Shown here: positions 1 through 7,068 of the stretch, piece after piece | How positions within the stretch are numbered: position 1 is the first letter of the stretch | How the letters are laid out: each line of letters opens with the position of its first letter | Source: UKL13-2 sp031368465 | GTDB taxonomy: Bacteria > Pseudomonadota > Gammaproteobacteria > Burkholderiales > Usitatibacteraceae | NCBI GenBank assembly: GCA_031368465.1 | Contig: JANMNT010000377.1 | Span: 1 to 7,832, forward strand | DNA: 7,832 nucleotides | Direction of reading: 5' to 3' | Program-made: the position numbers and the translations under genes | Notes under the pieces: generated by a model | What the model was told of the DNA's origin: nothing | Database searches by the model: none | What the model saw: the letters and a program-made list of their open reading frames with translations, nothing else

Positions 1-1021
1 GCGGCGTTTGTCGGCGGCGGTGATTTCACGCGTAAAGATCATGGCAAACCTTGACATCGCCGAACGGCGCCTGCCACAGGATGGCCGCATCAAGCTGCGG
101 GTGCAAGGCAAGGAAATCGACCTGCGCGTATCGACGGTACCGACCATGCACGGCGAATCGGTGGTGATGCGGATCCTCGACAAGGGCGGGGTGACGCTTA
201 ATTTTGCCGCGCTTGGATTTGACGACGCAAATCTGAAGGTGTTTCTAGACATTCTCGGACAGCCGCACGGCATTTTGTTGGTCACCGGTCCGACCGGTTC
301 CGGCAAAACCACCACGCTTTACACGGCGCTGGATCGACTCAATCAGCCGGACGTCAAGATTTTAACCGTCGAAGACCCGGTCGAATACCAGATGCCCGGC
401 ATCAATCAGATTCAGGTCAAGCCGCAAATCGAGCTAACCTTTGCCAACGCATTGCGTTCGATTGTGCGGCAGGATCCGGACGTGATCATGATCGGCGAAA
501 TTCGTGATCTTGAAACCGCGCAAATCGCCGTGCAGTCGGCGCTGACCGGTCACCTGGTGTTGTCAACCATTCATACCAACGACGCGGCATCGACCATCAA
601 CCGCCTGCTGGATATGGGCGTTGAAGATTATTTGCTGACCTCGACGGTGATCGGTATTCAGGCGCAACGTCTGGTTCGACGACTTTGCAATCATTGCAAG
701 TCGCCGTACCAGCCGGTCGAAGAAATGGTGACACAAATGGGCTTGCGCCGTTACGCAAAAACCCCGCAGGTGACGCTGCATCATGCCAAGGGCTGCGCGA
801 ATTGCGGCCACACAGGGTACTTTGGCCGCGAGTGCATCATGGAGGTGATGACGATCTCTGATGAGTTGCGCAGCCAGGTCATGAAACACGCCACGGCCTC
901 CGAGCTGCGCGCCGCTGCTGTTGCGCAGGGCATGGAGACCATCTACGAAAACGGACTGAAAAAAGCCGTGGCCGGTATTACCACCATTGAAGAAGTCCTG
1001 CGTGTCACGCGTGAAGACTAA
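1..1021 (+). CDS. gspE: Type II secretion ATPase GspE, 5'-truncated by window edge
   Basis: Cytoplasmic AAA-type secretion ATPase that powers pseudopilus assembly from the inner-membrane platform. Only the C-terminal ~339 residues are present; the family is usually about 500 residues, so the N-terminal GspL-binding domain lies upstream. The reading frame is open from base 2, and the TTG at 8 is not a real start because conserved sequence runs through it. In order: the arginine-rich RLPQDGR stretch of the N2 domain (bases 68-88), Walker A GPTGSGKTT at 287-313 (lysine codon 305-307), aspartate box ILTVEDPVEY (about 359-388), Walker B DVIMIGEIRD (479-508), histidine box GHLVLSTIHT (548-577), and a four-cysteine zinc motif CNHC (686-697) and CANC (794-805) separated by 32 residues. 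The zinc motif is typical of GspE and of some PilB-type ATPases. PilB is the main alternative, but the pseudopilin operon downstream settles the assignment. All catalytic motifs look intact. Confidence 0.97.
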   Translation, partial: RRLSAAVISRVKIMANLDIAERRLPQDGRIKLRVQGKEIDLRVSTVPTMHGESVVMRILDKGGVTLNFAALGFDDANLKVFLDILGQPHGILLVTGPTGSGKTTTLYTALDRLNQPDVKILTVEDPVEYQMPGINQIQVKPQIELTFANALRSIVRQDPDVIMIGEIRDLETAQIAVQSALTGHLVLSTIHTNDAASTINRLLDMGVEDYLLTSTVIGIQAQRLVRRLCNHCKSPYQPVEEMVTQMGLRRYAKTPQVTLHHAKGCANCGHTGYFGRECIMEVMTISDELRSQVMKHATASELRAAAVAQGMETIYENGLKKAVAGITTIEEVLRVTRED

Positions 1022-1133
1022 CCGGCCGATGATGTTGCGTCACGCGACAACCAAATCCGCTGAAGGCAACATTTCGGCGTGTGCAAAATTGGATGTGCGA
1101 CGCACGCACATTTTTGCAAGTATCGTACGCTAA
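1022..1133 (+). other. gspE-gspF gap with two consecutive inverted repeats (putative RNA hairpins)
   Basis: This is the only non-coding stretch above about 20 bases in the window. Read as RNA it can fold into two adjacent hairpins. The first pairs 1025-1029 and 1031-1038 with 1066-1078: 13 pairs including one G-U, one bulged base at 1030, and a 27-base loop that can hold a short inner stem. The second pairs 1082-1088 with 1112-1118 and 1093-1099 with 1105-1111: 14 pairs, a four-base bulge at 1089-1092 and a five-base loop. The second ends 15 bases before the gspF ATG. No T-run follows either stem, so they do not look like Rho-independent terminators. No convincing promoter or Shine-Dalgarno sequence is visible. 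The pairing is seen directly; any role in processing, mRNA stability or control of gspF translation is inference. Confidence 0.6.
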
Positions 1134-2372
1134 ATGCCGCTGTTTCAATACAAAGCGGTCACAGTCAGCGGTGAGACGCAAGAGGGCGTGCTCGACGCCG
1201 CGACCCACGCCGCCATCATTACCCACATCAAGTCGCTCGGCCTGATTCCGATTCGCGCCACCGAGATCGGCGCACCCGGCGACGGCGCATCAACCATCGC
1301 CGCAACGCAGGCAACGCGGTCTCTGTTTGCCGCGCGCCAAGTTTCGCAGGACGTTCTGGCCATCACCACCCGCGAACTTGCCACGTTGCTGCGTGCCGGG
1401 CTGCCGCTCGACCGCAGCCTCGAGATCCTGATCAACCTCGGCGAACACCAGCGTCTGCGTGAATTGCTGCAGGTGATTCGCAACGAGGTGCGCGGCGGGG
1501 CGGCGTTGTCAAAGGCGCTTGATCAGCACCGCGACGTGTTTTCGCGGTTTTATATCAACATGGTCAAAGCCGGCGAAGCCGGCGGTGCACTCGGCGGCGT
1601 GTTGATGCGGTTGGCCGACTATATGGAGCGCGCCAAAGAGTTGCGCGAGACGGTAGTGTCGTCACTCATTTATCCGGTGATTCTGTTGGTCGTGGCGGCA
1701 TTATCGATGTCGATTTTGCTGATGTTCGTGGTGCCGCAGTTCAAACAGATCTTTGACCAGGCGGGCAAAACCCTGCCGTTGATCACCGATATTGTCCTGA
1801 CAGTCGGACTATTTTTGCGCGGTAACTGGCATGTGGTGGTGGCGGGATTATTGCTGGTGATCTGGCTATTGAAGCGCTCGTGGCAAAACCCGGTTTCGCG
1901 TGCAGCATGGGATCGACGCACACTCGGCTGGCCGGTAGCGGGTCCCTTGGCGGCTCGGGTTGAAATGGCAAAATTTTCGCGCTCGCTCGCGACGTTGTTG
2001 CAAAACGGCGTGCCGCTGCTGGCCGGTCTGTCGATCCTGAAAGACACATTGGGCAACGCGGTGTTTCGCGGCGCGGTCGAAGTTGTGTCGCGCGAACTCA
2101 AGGAAGGCCGTGGCATGGCCAAACCGATGATGGAAACCGGTGTGTTTCCGAAACTGGCCGTGCAGATGATCGCGGTCGGCGAGGAAACCGGCAAACTCGA
2201 AGAAATGTTGATGCAGGTGGCGGATGTATATGACCGTGAAGTGGCCACCGCCATCAAACGTGCCTTGGCACTGCTGCAACCGGTGATGATCATCGGCTTG
2301 GCAATAGCCATTGGTGTGATTATTTTTGCCATCCTGAGCCCCATGTTCGACATGATGGATTTGCCTTTTTAG
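1134..2372 (+). CDS. gspF: Type II secretion inner-membrane platform protein GspF
   Basis: Polytopic inner-membrane protein at the centre of the T2SS platform, contacting GspE, GspL and the growing pseudopilus (family knowledge). The 412-residue length is normal for GspF. The N-terminus MPLFQYKAV and the following ~45 residues match the usual GspF start, which fixes the ATG although no clear Shine-Dalgarno precedes it. Two repeated T2SSF domains are visible: residues ~75-200 with TRELATLLRAGLPL and KAGEAGG (145-151), and ~278-400 with RSLATLLQNGVPLL and VGEETGKL (348-355). Three hydrophobic segments lie at ~179-200, ~232-247 and ~383-404, the expected topology. The gene follows the structured 112-base gap and ends 19 bases before gspG. 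The type IV pilus homologue PilC is the alternative but is excluded by context. Confidence 0.97.
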   Translation: MPLFQYKAVTVSGETQEGVLDAATHAAIITHIKSLGLIPIRATEIGAPGDGASTIAATQATRSLFAARQVSQDVLAITTRELATLLRAGLPLDRSLEILINLGEHQRLRELLQVIRNEVRGGAALSKALDQHRDVFSRFYINMVKAGEAGGALGGVLMRLADYMERAKELRETVVSSLIYPVILLVVAALSMSILLMFVVPQFKQIFDQAGKTLPLITDIVLTVGLFLRGNWHVVVAGLLLVIWLLKRSWQNPVSRAAWDRRTLGWPVAGPLAARVEMAKFSRSLATLLQNGVPLLAGLSILKDTLGNAVFRGAVEVVSRELKEGRGMAKPMMETGVFPKLAVQMIAVGEETGKLEEMLMQVADVYDREVATAIKRALALLQPVMIIGLAIAIGVIIFAILSPMFDMMDLPF

Positions 2373-2382
2373 ACACTGCTGT

Positions 2383-2387
2383 GAGGA
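2383..2387 (+). promoter_or_regulatory. Shine-Dalgarno of gspG
   Basis: GAGGA sits 4-5 bases before the ATG at 2392 and is one of the clearest ribosome binding sites in the window. It supports the upstream start that gives GspG its long 27-residue leader. The internal ATG at 2455, which would give a conventional six-residue leader, has only a weak GAG upstream (2444-2446). Confidence 0.65.
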
Positions 2388-2391
2388 CACA

Positions 2392-2871
2392 ATGAATACA
2401 ACGTTGACGACATTCAAATTTCAACCCGCACGCCGCACCACGCGAGTACGCGGCATGGGACACACCAGCGGATTTTCACTGATGGAAATCATTATCGTGG
2501 TGACCATCATCGGCCTGATTGCGGCGTGGGCGGCGACCAATATTTTTGGCAAGCAGGAACAGGTGCAATCGCGTATCGCCAAGGCGAAACTCACCGCGCT
2601 GTCGGGCCCGCTCGACCTGTACAAACTTGACACCGGTCGATATCCAAACACGCAGGAAGGTTTGCGGGCGCTGCTCACCAACCCCGGCAATGTGTCGAAC
2701 TGGAATGGCCCGTACGTCAAGAACGTCGATGAACTCAAGGACCCCTGGCAAAATGAGTTGATTTATAAATCACCGGGCGACGCGAACCGCCCCTATGATT
2801 TGACCTCGTTGGGCGCCGATGGCAAAGAAGGCGGCGACGGCCCCAATCGCGATATCAATTCGTGGGATTGA
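2392..2871 (+). CDS. gspG: Major pseudopilin GspG
   Basis: Main subunit of the periplasmic pseudopilus. It is 159 residues from the ATG at 2392. The prepilin peptidase site is G27 followed by FSLMEI, with the conserved glutamate at +5 (residue 32) and a hydrophobic helix to about residue 50. The mature part shows the family hallmarks LDLYKLDTGRYPNTQEGL (74-91), KDPWQNELIYKSPG (about 116-129) and a C-terminal LGADGKEGGDG...DINSWD loop (from about 140), which in characterised GspG proteins binds calcium through acidic residues. The mature length of ~132 residues is normal. The leader is unusual: 27 residues with six arginines, against roughly 6-10 residues in well-known homologues. Met22 (base 2455) is an alternative start, but the better ribosome binding site favours 2392. 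It lies 19 bases after gspF and 21 before gspH. Confidence 0.97.
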   Translation: MNTTLTTFKFQPARRTTRVRGMGHTSGFSLMEIIIVVTIIGLIAAWAATNIFGKQEQVQSRIAKAKLTALSGPLDLYKLDTGRYPNTQEGLRALLTNPGNVSNWNGPYVKNVDELKDPWQNELIYKSPGDANRPYDLTSLGADGKEGGDGPNRDINSWD

Positions 2872-2892
2872 TTCGCAGCATAGCGCATCACG

Positions 2893-3399
2893 ATGCGCGG
2901 CGCCCCGTCGGTCATGCCTGCTAGACCATCACACAACAAAGGATTCTCCCTTCTCGAGATCATCCTGGTCATTGCGCTGATGGCCGTGATTTTCACGCTG
3001 GTACCGCGCTTGTTTGGTGCCGGCGTTTCCGGTTCTGAACTCAAATCAAATGTCCGCGCCATCGCCTCTGCGATGAAACTGGCGCGTGACGCCGCCATCA
3101 ACACGCGTCGTGAGGCGTTTGTTTCGATCAACGTCGACAGCCGCGAATTCACCACCACGTTTGATCAAAAGGTGCACAAGCTCAACGACCAATTGACCTT
3201 GAAATTGTTTACCTCGCAAGCGGATCAGATCAACGAGCAGTCGGCAAGTTTTCGTTTTTATCCGGACGGGTCGTCCAACGGCGGACGCGTGACCGTGGTG
3301 GCCAATGAACGTGAATTTGCCATCGATATTGATTGGTTGACCGGGCGGGTGACCATCAGCGATTCCGCCGCCAATGTGCAAGCAGGGCGGGCGTCATGA
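2893..3399 (+). CDS. gspH: Minor pseudopilin GspH
   Basis: Minor pseudopilin that links the pseudopilus tip complex to the GspG fibre (family knowledge). It has 168 residues. The prepilin site is G17 followed by FSLLEI with glutamate at +5, then a hydrophobic helix to about residue 38. The C-terminal region carries the typical GspH block FRFYPDGSSNGGRVTV (120-135) and IDWLTGRV (146-153). The start is uncertain: neither the ATG at 2893 nor the second ATG at 2914 (Met8) has a clear ribosome binding site. The longer form is given, and its 17-residue leader resembles the leaders of GspI (16) and GspJ (18) here. The stop codon overlaps the gspI start in an ATGA, so translation of the two is probably coupled. 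Confidence 0.94.
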   Translation: MRGAPSVMPARPSHNKGFSLLEIILVIALMAVIFTLVPRLFGAGVSGSELKSNVRAIASAMKLARDAAINTRREAFVSINVDSREFTTTFDQKVHKLNDQLTLKLFTSQADQINEQSASFRFYPDGSSNGGRVTVVANEREFAIDIDWLTGRVTISDSAANVQAGRAS

Positions 3400-3941
3400 G
3401 ACAAAAATGCCCCAAACGCCGCGCCAATAAATGTGTTTGTGGTTTTTCGCTGCTCGAGATCCTGGTTGCGTTTACGTTGCTGGCCATTGTCATGGCGATC
3501 TTGATGCGCATTTTTTCGGGTGGCGTGAACAATGCTGATATCGCCGATCGATACGCCAAGGCGGCCATGCTTGCCGAATCCCGGCTGGCGTCGGTTGGTG
3601 TCGAAGAGACGCTGACGGAGGGCGACACCAGCGGACAGTTTGACGACGATTTTGCGTGGCAACTGTCGGTGCGGCTGTATGCGACGGCCAACGAACCCCT
3701 GATCCGTTCGAACCTCGAAAACGCGGCCATCGCCAATGCACAGGCGAGTGGAACACCGCTGGCGTCAAGCTTGACGCAGCCGGCCACCAATGCAGTTGGC
3801 AGCACCCTCGGCAACGTCGATGTCGATTCGCTGATGCCGGTGCGTCTTTATGAAATCGAGTTACGTGTGACTTTCAAGAGCGACGACGGTCGCGCGCGCG
3901 ACGTGACACTCAACACCATGAAGATCGGGCCGCGGGTATGA
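3396..3941 (+). CDS. gspI: Minor pseudopilin GspI with internal low-complexity insertion
   Basis: Minor pseudopilin of the tip complex, where GspI contacts GspJ and GspK. The start is the ATG that overlaps the gspH stop (ATGA), with AGGG at 3384-3387 eight bases upstream. An in-frame upstream extension exists (from 3333) but lies inside gspH and has no family features. The protein has 181 residues: a 16-residue leader with three cysteines (5, 13, 15), cleavage at G16 before FSLLEI, glutamate at +5, and the family motif AAMLAESRLASVG (56-68). GspI is usually about 120-130 residues; the excess is a segment rich in Ala, Asn, Ser and Thr, about residues 97-145, between the strands LSVRLY and VRLYEIELRVTF. 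The C-terminal LNTMKIG block is typical. The stop overlaps the gspJ start. Confidence 0.93.
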   Translation: MRQKCPKRRANKCVCGFSLLEILVAFTLLAIVMAILMRIFSGGVNNADIADRYAKAAMLAESRLASVGVEETLTEGDTSGQFDDDFAWQLSVRLYATANEPLIRSNLENAAIANAQASGTPLASSLTQPATNAVGSTLGNVDVDSLMPVRLYEIELRVTFKSDDGRARDVTLNTMKIGPRV

Positions 3942-4723
3942 CCACGACGGTCAAAGCGCGCATTGCACCATGCACGCCGCCTGCCGGCGGCTTCACGTTG
4001 ATCGAAATCATGCTCGCCATCACCCTGCTGGCGATGATGATGGCGATGATCTACGCATCACTTAATGTCGGCATCCGCGCCTGGGACGCCGGCGACGCAC
4101 GGGTCGCGGCAGCGTCAAACTGGCGCACGGTCGAGCATTTTTTGCGGCGCGAGCTTGGCCAGATTTTTCCATCGCGTTGGCGAGCGGTGCCGCAACCGTA
4201 TATTGCCTTCGAAGGCACCGCGACCAGTCTGCGTTATGTGACCGCGCTGAATCTTGACGCGGCGCTGCAAAATGGCGCGTCCGCCGGTCTGCAATGGGCG
4301 GAACTATCGCTGCAAGATGGCGGCGTGTTGCAGCTCAACCGCCAGGCATTTGACAGCCAGGCACAAAATTTTGACGGCCTTGTTGCCGCCGGTGTGTCTG
4401 GTGCCGCCAGCGCCAGTGCGACACCCGGCACGACATCCACCAACACTCCGCAACCCACACAACCCACGGTGGCACCGGTGCGTCTGATGGAAAACGTGAC
4501 CGCCTTTGAAATTGGTTATTTTGGTGCCGAGACCGATCTTGCCGAGCCAACCTGGCGCACCGAGTGGCGCGATTTGGTCCGGCTGCCGATGCTGGTGCGG
4601 TTGCGTGTTGAAACCACCCGTGGGCGTGATGTGCCCGATATGGTGGTGGCGCTCAAGGTCGGCGAAGAAGCGGGTTGTCTGGTTGCCAACTTCACCCGCA
4701 CGTGCGGACCGCGCCCGCGATGA
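3938..4723 (+). CDS. gspJ: Minor pseudopilin GspJ
   Basis: Minor pseudopilin of the GspI-J-K tip complex. It has 261 residues, starting at the ATG overlapping the gspI stop. Cleavage is predicted at G18 before FTLIEI, with glutamate at +5 (residue 23) and a hydrophobic helix rich in methionine to about residue 45. The N-terminal body shows GspJ-like features: GIRAWD, a conserved arginine-rich RRELGQIFP (70-78) and FEGT (91-94). The C-terminal half carries MENVTAFEIGYF and WRTEWRDLVRLPMLVRLRVE, typical of the family. Many GspJ proteins are about 195-225 residues; the extra length here is mostly an Ala/Ser/Thr/Pro stretch at about 148-182. Two cysteines near the end (247, 256) could form a periplasmic disulfide, which is speculation. 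The stop overlaps the gspK start in an ATGA. Confidence 0.94.
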   Translation: MTTTVKARIAPCTPPAGGFTLIEIMLAITLLAMMMAMIYASLNVGIRAWDAGDARVAAASNWRTVEHFLRRELGQIFPSRWRAVPQPYIAFEGTATSLRYVTALNLDAALQNGASAGLQWAELSLQDGGVLQLNRQAFDSQAQNFDGLVAAGVSGAASASATPGTTSTNTPQPTQPTVAPVRLMENVTAFEIGYFGAETDLAEPTWRTEWRDLVRLPMLVRLRVETTRGRDVPDMVVALKVGEEAGCLVANFTRTCGPRPR

Positions 4724-5751
4724 AGCAGCCGTTCAAACAGGCCGGCGTGGCACTGGTCATTGTGCTGTGGATCGTCACGCTGTTGTCGGTGATTGCCGTG
4801 TCGTTTATGCACACCATGCGCACCGACGTCAACGTCGTGGCGAATTCGTTGGCGCGCGTCAAGGCTGAAACACTCGCCGATGCCGCCTTGCAACGCGCCA
4901 TTTATGAATTGTCCAAACCGCAAAATACCGAGGGCCGTTGGAACGCCGACGGCAGCGCAAGGGAATGGACATATCGCGACATCAATGTGACCATCACCAT
5001 GCAGGACGAAACCGGCCGGATCGACATCAACCGTGCCAACGAACAATTATTGCGCGGCCTATTGTTGTCACAGGGTGCGACCGAGGAAGAGGCGCTGAAA
5101 CTGGTCGACACAATCGCCGATTGGCGGGATGCCGATTCACAAAAGAGACTGCGCGGGGCCGAAGCGCCGGATTACACCGCCGCCGGACTCAATTACGGCC
5201 CGGCCAACGCATTTTTTCAGGCGGTTGAAGAACTCAAGCTGGTGCTGGGTATGACCCCGGAGCTGTACACACGCCTGGCCCCGCTGATCACGGTGTATTC
5301 GGGCGCATCGGGAACGGGGTTCAACGAGCAGATTGCCAGCCGTGACGTATTGCGCGCGATTCCCAACGTATCCGATCAACAGATCGACGAATATCTGACC
5401 CGCCGCGATCTGGCGCGTGCCAGCCGGTTGCCGATTCCCAATTTTCCGCAAAACCTGTTCCGTAGCACTGGCAACAACCTTACCCCGACACGCATCCGCA
5501 CCGAGGCGGTGTTCCCGGACGGCACCACCTTTGCGCGTGAGGTGGTGGTGCGGCGCTATACCGACGCCAAGCGCCCATACGCGTTTTTGTCGTGGAAAGA
5601 GGGGCGTGATCTGGGGCTAAATCCGACCGATCCGACAGGACAAACGTCTCCCGATGGCAACATCGCCGCCAATCCGGCAACAACTGGTAACACTTCGGGC
5701 GTTTCAAACAATCCCGCCGGTAAGCCGGGCTCGCCGATTCAGGCTCCTTGA
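4720..5751 (+). CDS. gspK: Minor pseudopilin GspK (pseudopilus tip)
   Basis: Large minor pseudopilin that caps the pseudopilus. It has 343 residues from the ATG overlapping the gspJ stop; an upstream in-frame ATG at 4675 lies inside gspJ and adds 15 residues not expected in the family. Predicted cleavage is at G9 before VALVIVLWIVTLL; the +5 residue is Ile rather than Glu, which is normal for GspK and not a defect. Family motifs are DETGRIDINRANEQLL (96-111) and DWRDADSQKRLRGAE (134-148), followed by an alpha-helical domain with helix-hairpin-helix-like SRDVLRAIPNVSDQQIDEYL (207-226). Residues ~300-343 form a Gly/Asn/Pro/Thr-rich tail after the last conserved strand, not expected in short GspK homologues. 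gspL starts nine bases later. Confidence 0.96.
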   Translation: MKQPFKQAGVALVIVLWIVTLLSVIAVSFMHTMRTDVNVVANSLARVKAETLADAALQRAIYELSKPQNTEGRWNADGSAREWTYRDINVTITMQDETGRIDINRANEQLLRGLLLSQGATEEEALKLVDTIADWRDADSQKRLRGAEAPDYTAAGLNYGPANAFFQAVEELKLVLGMTPELYTRLAPLITVYSGASGTGFNEQIASRDVLRAIPNVSDQQIDEYLTRRDLARASRLPIPNFPQNLFRSTGNNLTPTRIRTEAVFPDGTTFAREVVVRRYTDAKRPYAFLSWKEGRDLGLNPTDPTGQTSPDGNIAANPATTGNTSGVSNNPAGKPGSPIQAP

Positions 5752-5754
5752 AGG
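5751..5754 (+). promoter_or_regulatory. Shine-Dalgarno of gspL
   Basis: AAGG overlaps the end of gspK and lies six bases before the GTG at 5761. That spacing favours GTG as the gspL start. The ATG at 5770, three codons downstream, has only GTGAG four bases upstream. The resulting proteins differ by three residues, so the choice does not affect function. Confidence 0.45.
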
Positions 5755-5760
5755 TAAGAT

Positions 5761-7068
5761 GTGAGTCTTATGTCCGCCGTCATGCCGTCACCCGCCGTCA
5801 ATCCCCCCACCCGCAGCTGGCTGCCGCCCGCACTCGCGTCGTTTTGGCGTTGGTGGTCCGGCGAATTACACGAGGTTTTCAGTCCGCTGATCGAAAAGTA
5901 TTGGGTTGATCGCGCCAATGTGGTGACCATTTCGTTGGCGGCGGGCGGCGCGATTCCTGCCAACGCGCGCCTGAACGGACGAGACGTGCGCATTCTTCTG
6001 CCGGCCGAAAATGTGCTGCAAAAAACCGCCACTTACCCGGCTGCTGTCGACGAAAACCTGGCCGAGGTGCTGGCCAACGATCTCGATCGTCAAACGCCGT
6101 TCACACCCGGACAGGTGTACACCGCGCATCGTATTGAGCGGCGTTATGACGGCGCGGATGGCGCGGCAAAAATTGACGTTGGCCTGACCATGGTGTTGCG
6201 CCAATTCGCAGACGGTGCGCTGGAACGGGTGCGCGCTAGTGGCGGTCGGGTCTATTCGCTCGGCGTGGTCGGCGACATTCATCACCTTGAGCTGTTGCCG
6301 CCATCGGACCGTCCGGCGCGGCGTCTGACGACAATGCAAAAAATCAACATCGGATTACTGGTTACGCTGCTGGTGCTGATCATCGCGGCGCTGGTCACGC
6401 CGATAGCCCTGATGCGCGGCCAGATCAAAACCCTGACGCCATTGGTCGACAAAGCGCGCAGTGAAGCCGAAGCCACCCGTAAAATCGAGGCGGAATTTCA
6501 ACGGCTGCAGCAGGAGTACCAGCTTGCCACCGGCAAAAAATATGCAAGTTATCCATTGCTCGATGTGCTTGAGGAAATGACCAGGCTGTCGCCAGACACA
6601 ACGTGGCTGCAGAGTTTCGAAATGAAGCTTGCGCCCGGCTCGACAAAAGGTGCGTCAACCAAATTGCCGACGCGGGAAATCCAGATTATTGGCGAAGCGG
6701 CATCTGCGTCGAAGATGATCGAGTTGTTGGAACAATCGAAACTTCTGCAGAACACCACGCAACGGGCGCAAACGACGCGCGGCGCCCAGCCAAATACCGA
6801 ACGTTTTCAAATCGCCACCGAAATCAAGCCCCGAAGTGCGCCGGAGACGATTGACTTGTTCGCAGTTGCAGATACGCCGGCTGCCGTTGTGCCGGCGCCG
6901 GCCATTGGTGCAACAGACGCTGCCAAACCAGCTGCCACCGCCGCGCCACCAGCCACACCAGCGGCGACAACAAACGCCGCGCCGGGGGCGCCACCCGCGC
7001 CGTCGGTCAAGCCAATTCAGACACAAATGCCGTCAACAATGTTGTCCAAGCCTTCACTCAAACCATGA
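5761..7068 (+). CDS. gspL: Type II secretion platform protein GspL, non-canonical PilN-like form
   Basis: Bitopic inner-membrane protein expected to recruit GspE and pair with GspM. It has 435 residues from GTG 5761 (432 if ATG 5770). Cytoplasmic part, residues 1-~190: an amphipathic Trp-rich segment (20-50), a beta-rich region with VRILLPAENVLQKTA (76-90), and DLDRQTPF (107-114), a motif recognised from PilM/PilN-related GspL proteins. A single membrane helix lies at ~196-217, then a likely coiled coil (~221-260) and a periplasmic ferredoxin-like PilN-type domain with LLDVLEEMTRLSPDTTWLQSFE (266-287) and EIQIIGEAASASKMIELLEQSKLL (306-329). Residues ~370-425 are an Ala/Pro/Thr-rich tail. This organisation differs from the classical GspL of Vibrio or Klebsiella, whose cytoplasmic actin-like domain is larger. 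The assignment rests on these motifs, on the position between gspK and gspM, and on the ATGA overlap with gspM. Confidence 0.9.
   Translation: MSLMSAVMPSPAVNPPTRSWLPPALASFWRWWSGELHEVFSPLIEKYWVDRANVVTISLAAGGAIPANARLNGRDVRILLPAENVLQKTATYPAAVDENLAEVLANDLDRQTPFTPGQVYTAHRIERRYDGADGAAKIDVGLTMVLRQFADGALERVRASGGRVYSLGVVGDIHHLELLPPSDRPARRLTTMQKINIGLLVTLLVLIIAALVTPIALMRGQIKTLTPLVDKARSEAEATRKIEAEFQRLQQEYQLATGKKYASYPLLDVLEEMTRLSPDTTWLQSFEMKLAPGSTKGASTKLPTREIQIIGEAASASKMIELLEQSKLLQNTTQRAQTTRGAQPNTERFQIATEIKPRSAPETIDLFAVADTPAAVVPAPAIGATDAAKPAATAAPPATPAATTNAAPGAPPAPSVKPIQTQMPSTMLSKPSLKP

Noticed and set aside
8..10. TTG at base 8 as the gspE start
   Set aside because: Conserved GspE sequence continues through this codon, and the protein would lack its N-terminal third; the real start lies upstream of the window.
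1004..1046. Repeat of GTCACGCG at 1004-1011 and 1039-1046, with the perfect palindrome TCACGCGTGA at 1005-1014
   Set aside because: The first copy encodes the conserved-looking end of gspE, and eight shared bases in this base composition can arise by chance; there is no further copy supporting an operator.
1082..1118. Second hairpin of the gspE-gspF gap as a Rho-independent terminator
   Set aside because: The only T-run (1111-1115) is inside the stem and no T-run follows the 3' arm; termination here would also cut off the rest of the operon.
1079..1133. Possible promoter for gspF onward
   Set aside because: No pair of -35 and -10 hexamers with sensible spacing could be found ahead of gspF; only isolated weak matches such as TTGGAT (1089-1094).
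1670..2353. Long open frame of 227 codons on the minus strand across gspF
   Set aside because: It lies wholly antisense to a well-supported gspF, and its translation has low-complexity Ser/Thr/Ile composition typical of antisense frames, with no recognisable domain.
4729..4764. GspK lacking glutamate at +5 after the cleavage site as a defect
   Set aside because: GspK naturally lacks this glutamate across the family, so the Ile here is expected.
4516..5046. Minus-strand open frame of 176 codons across gspJ and gspK
   Set aside because: It is antisense to two clear coding regions, rich in His/Arg/Gly as expected from a shadow frame, and has no ribosome binding site or family motif.
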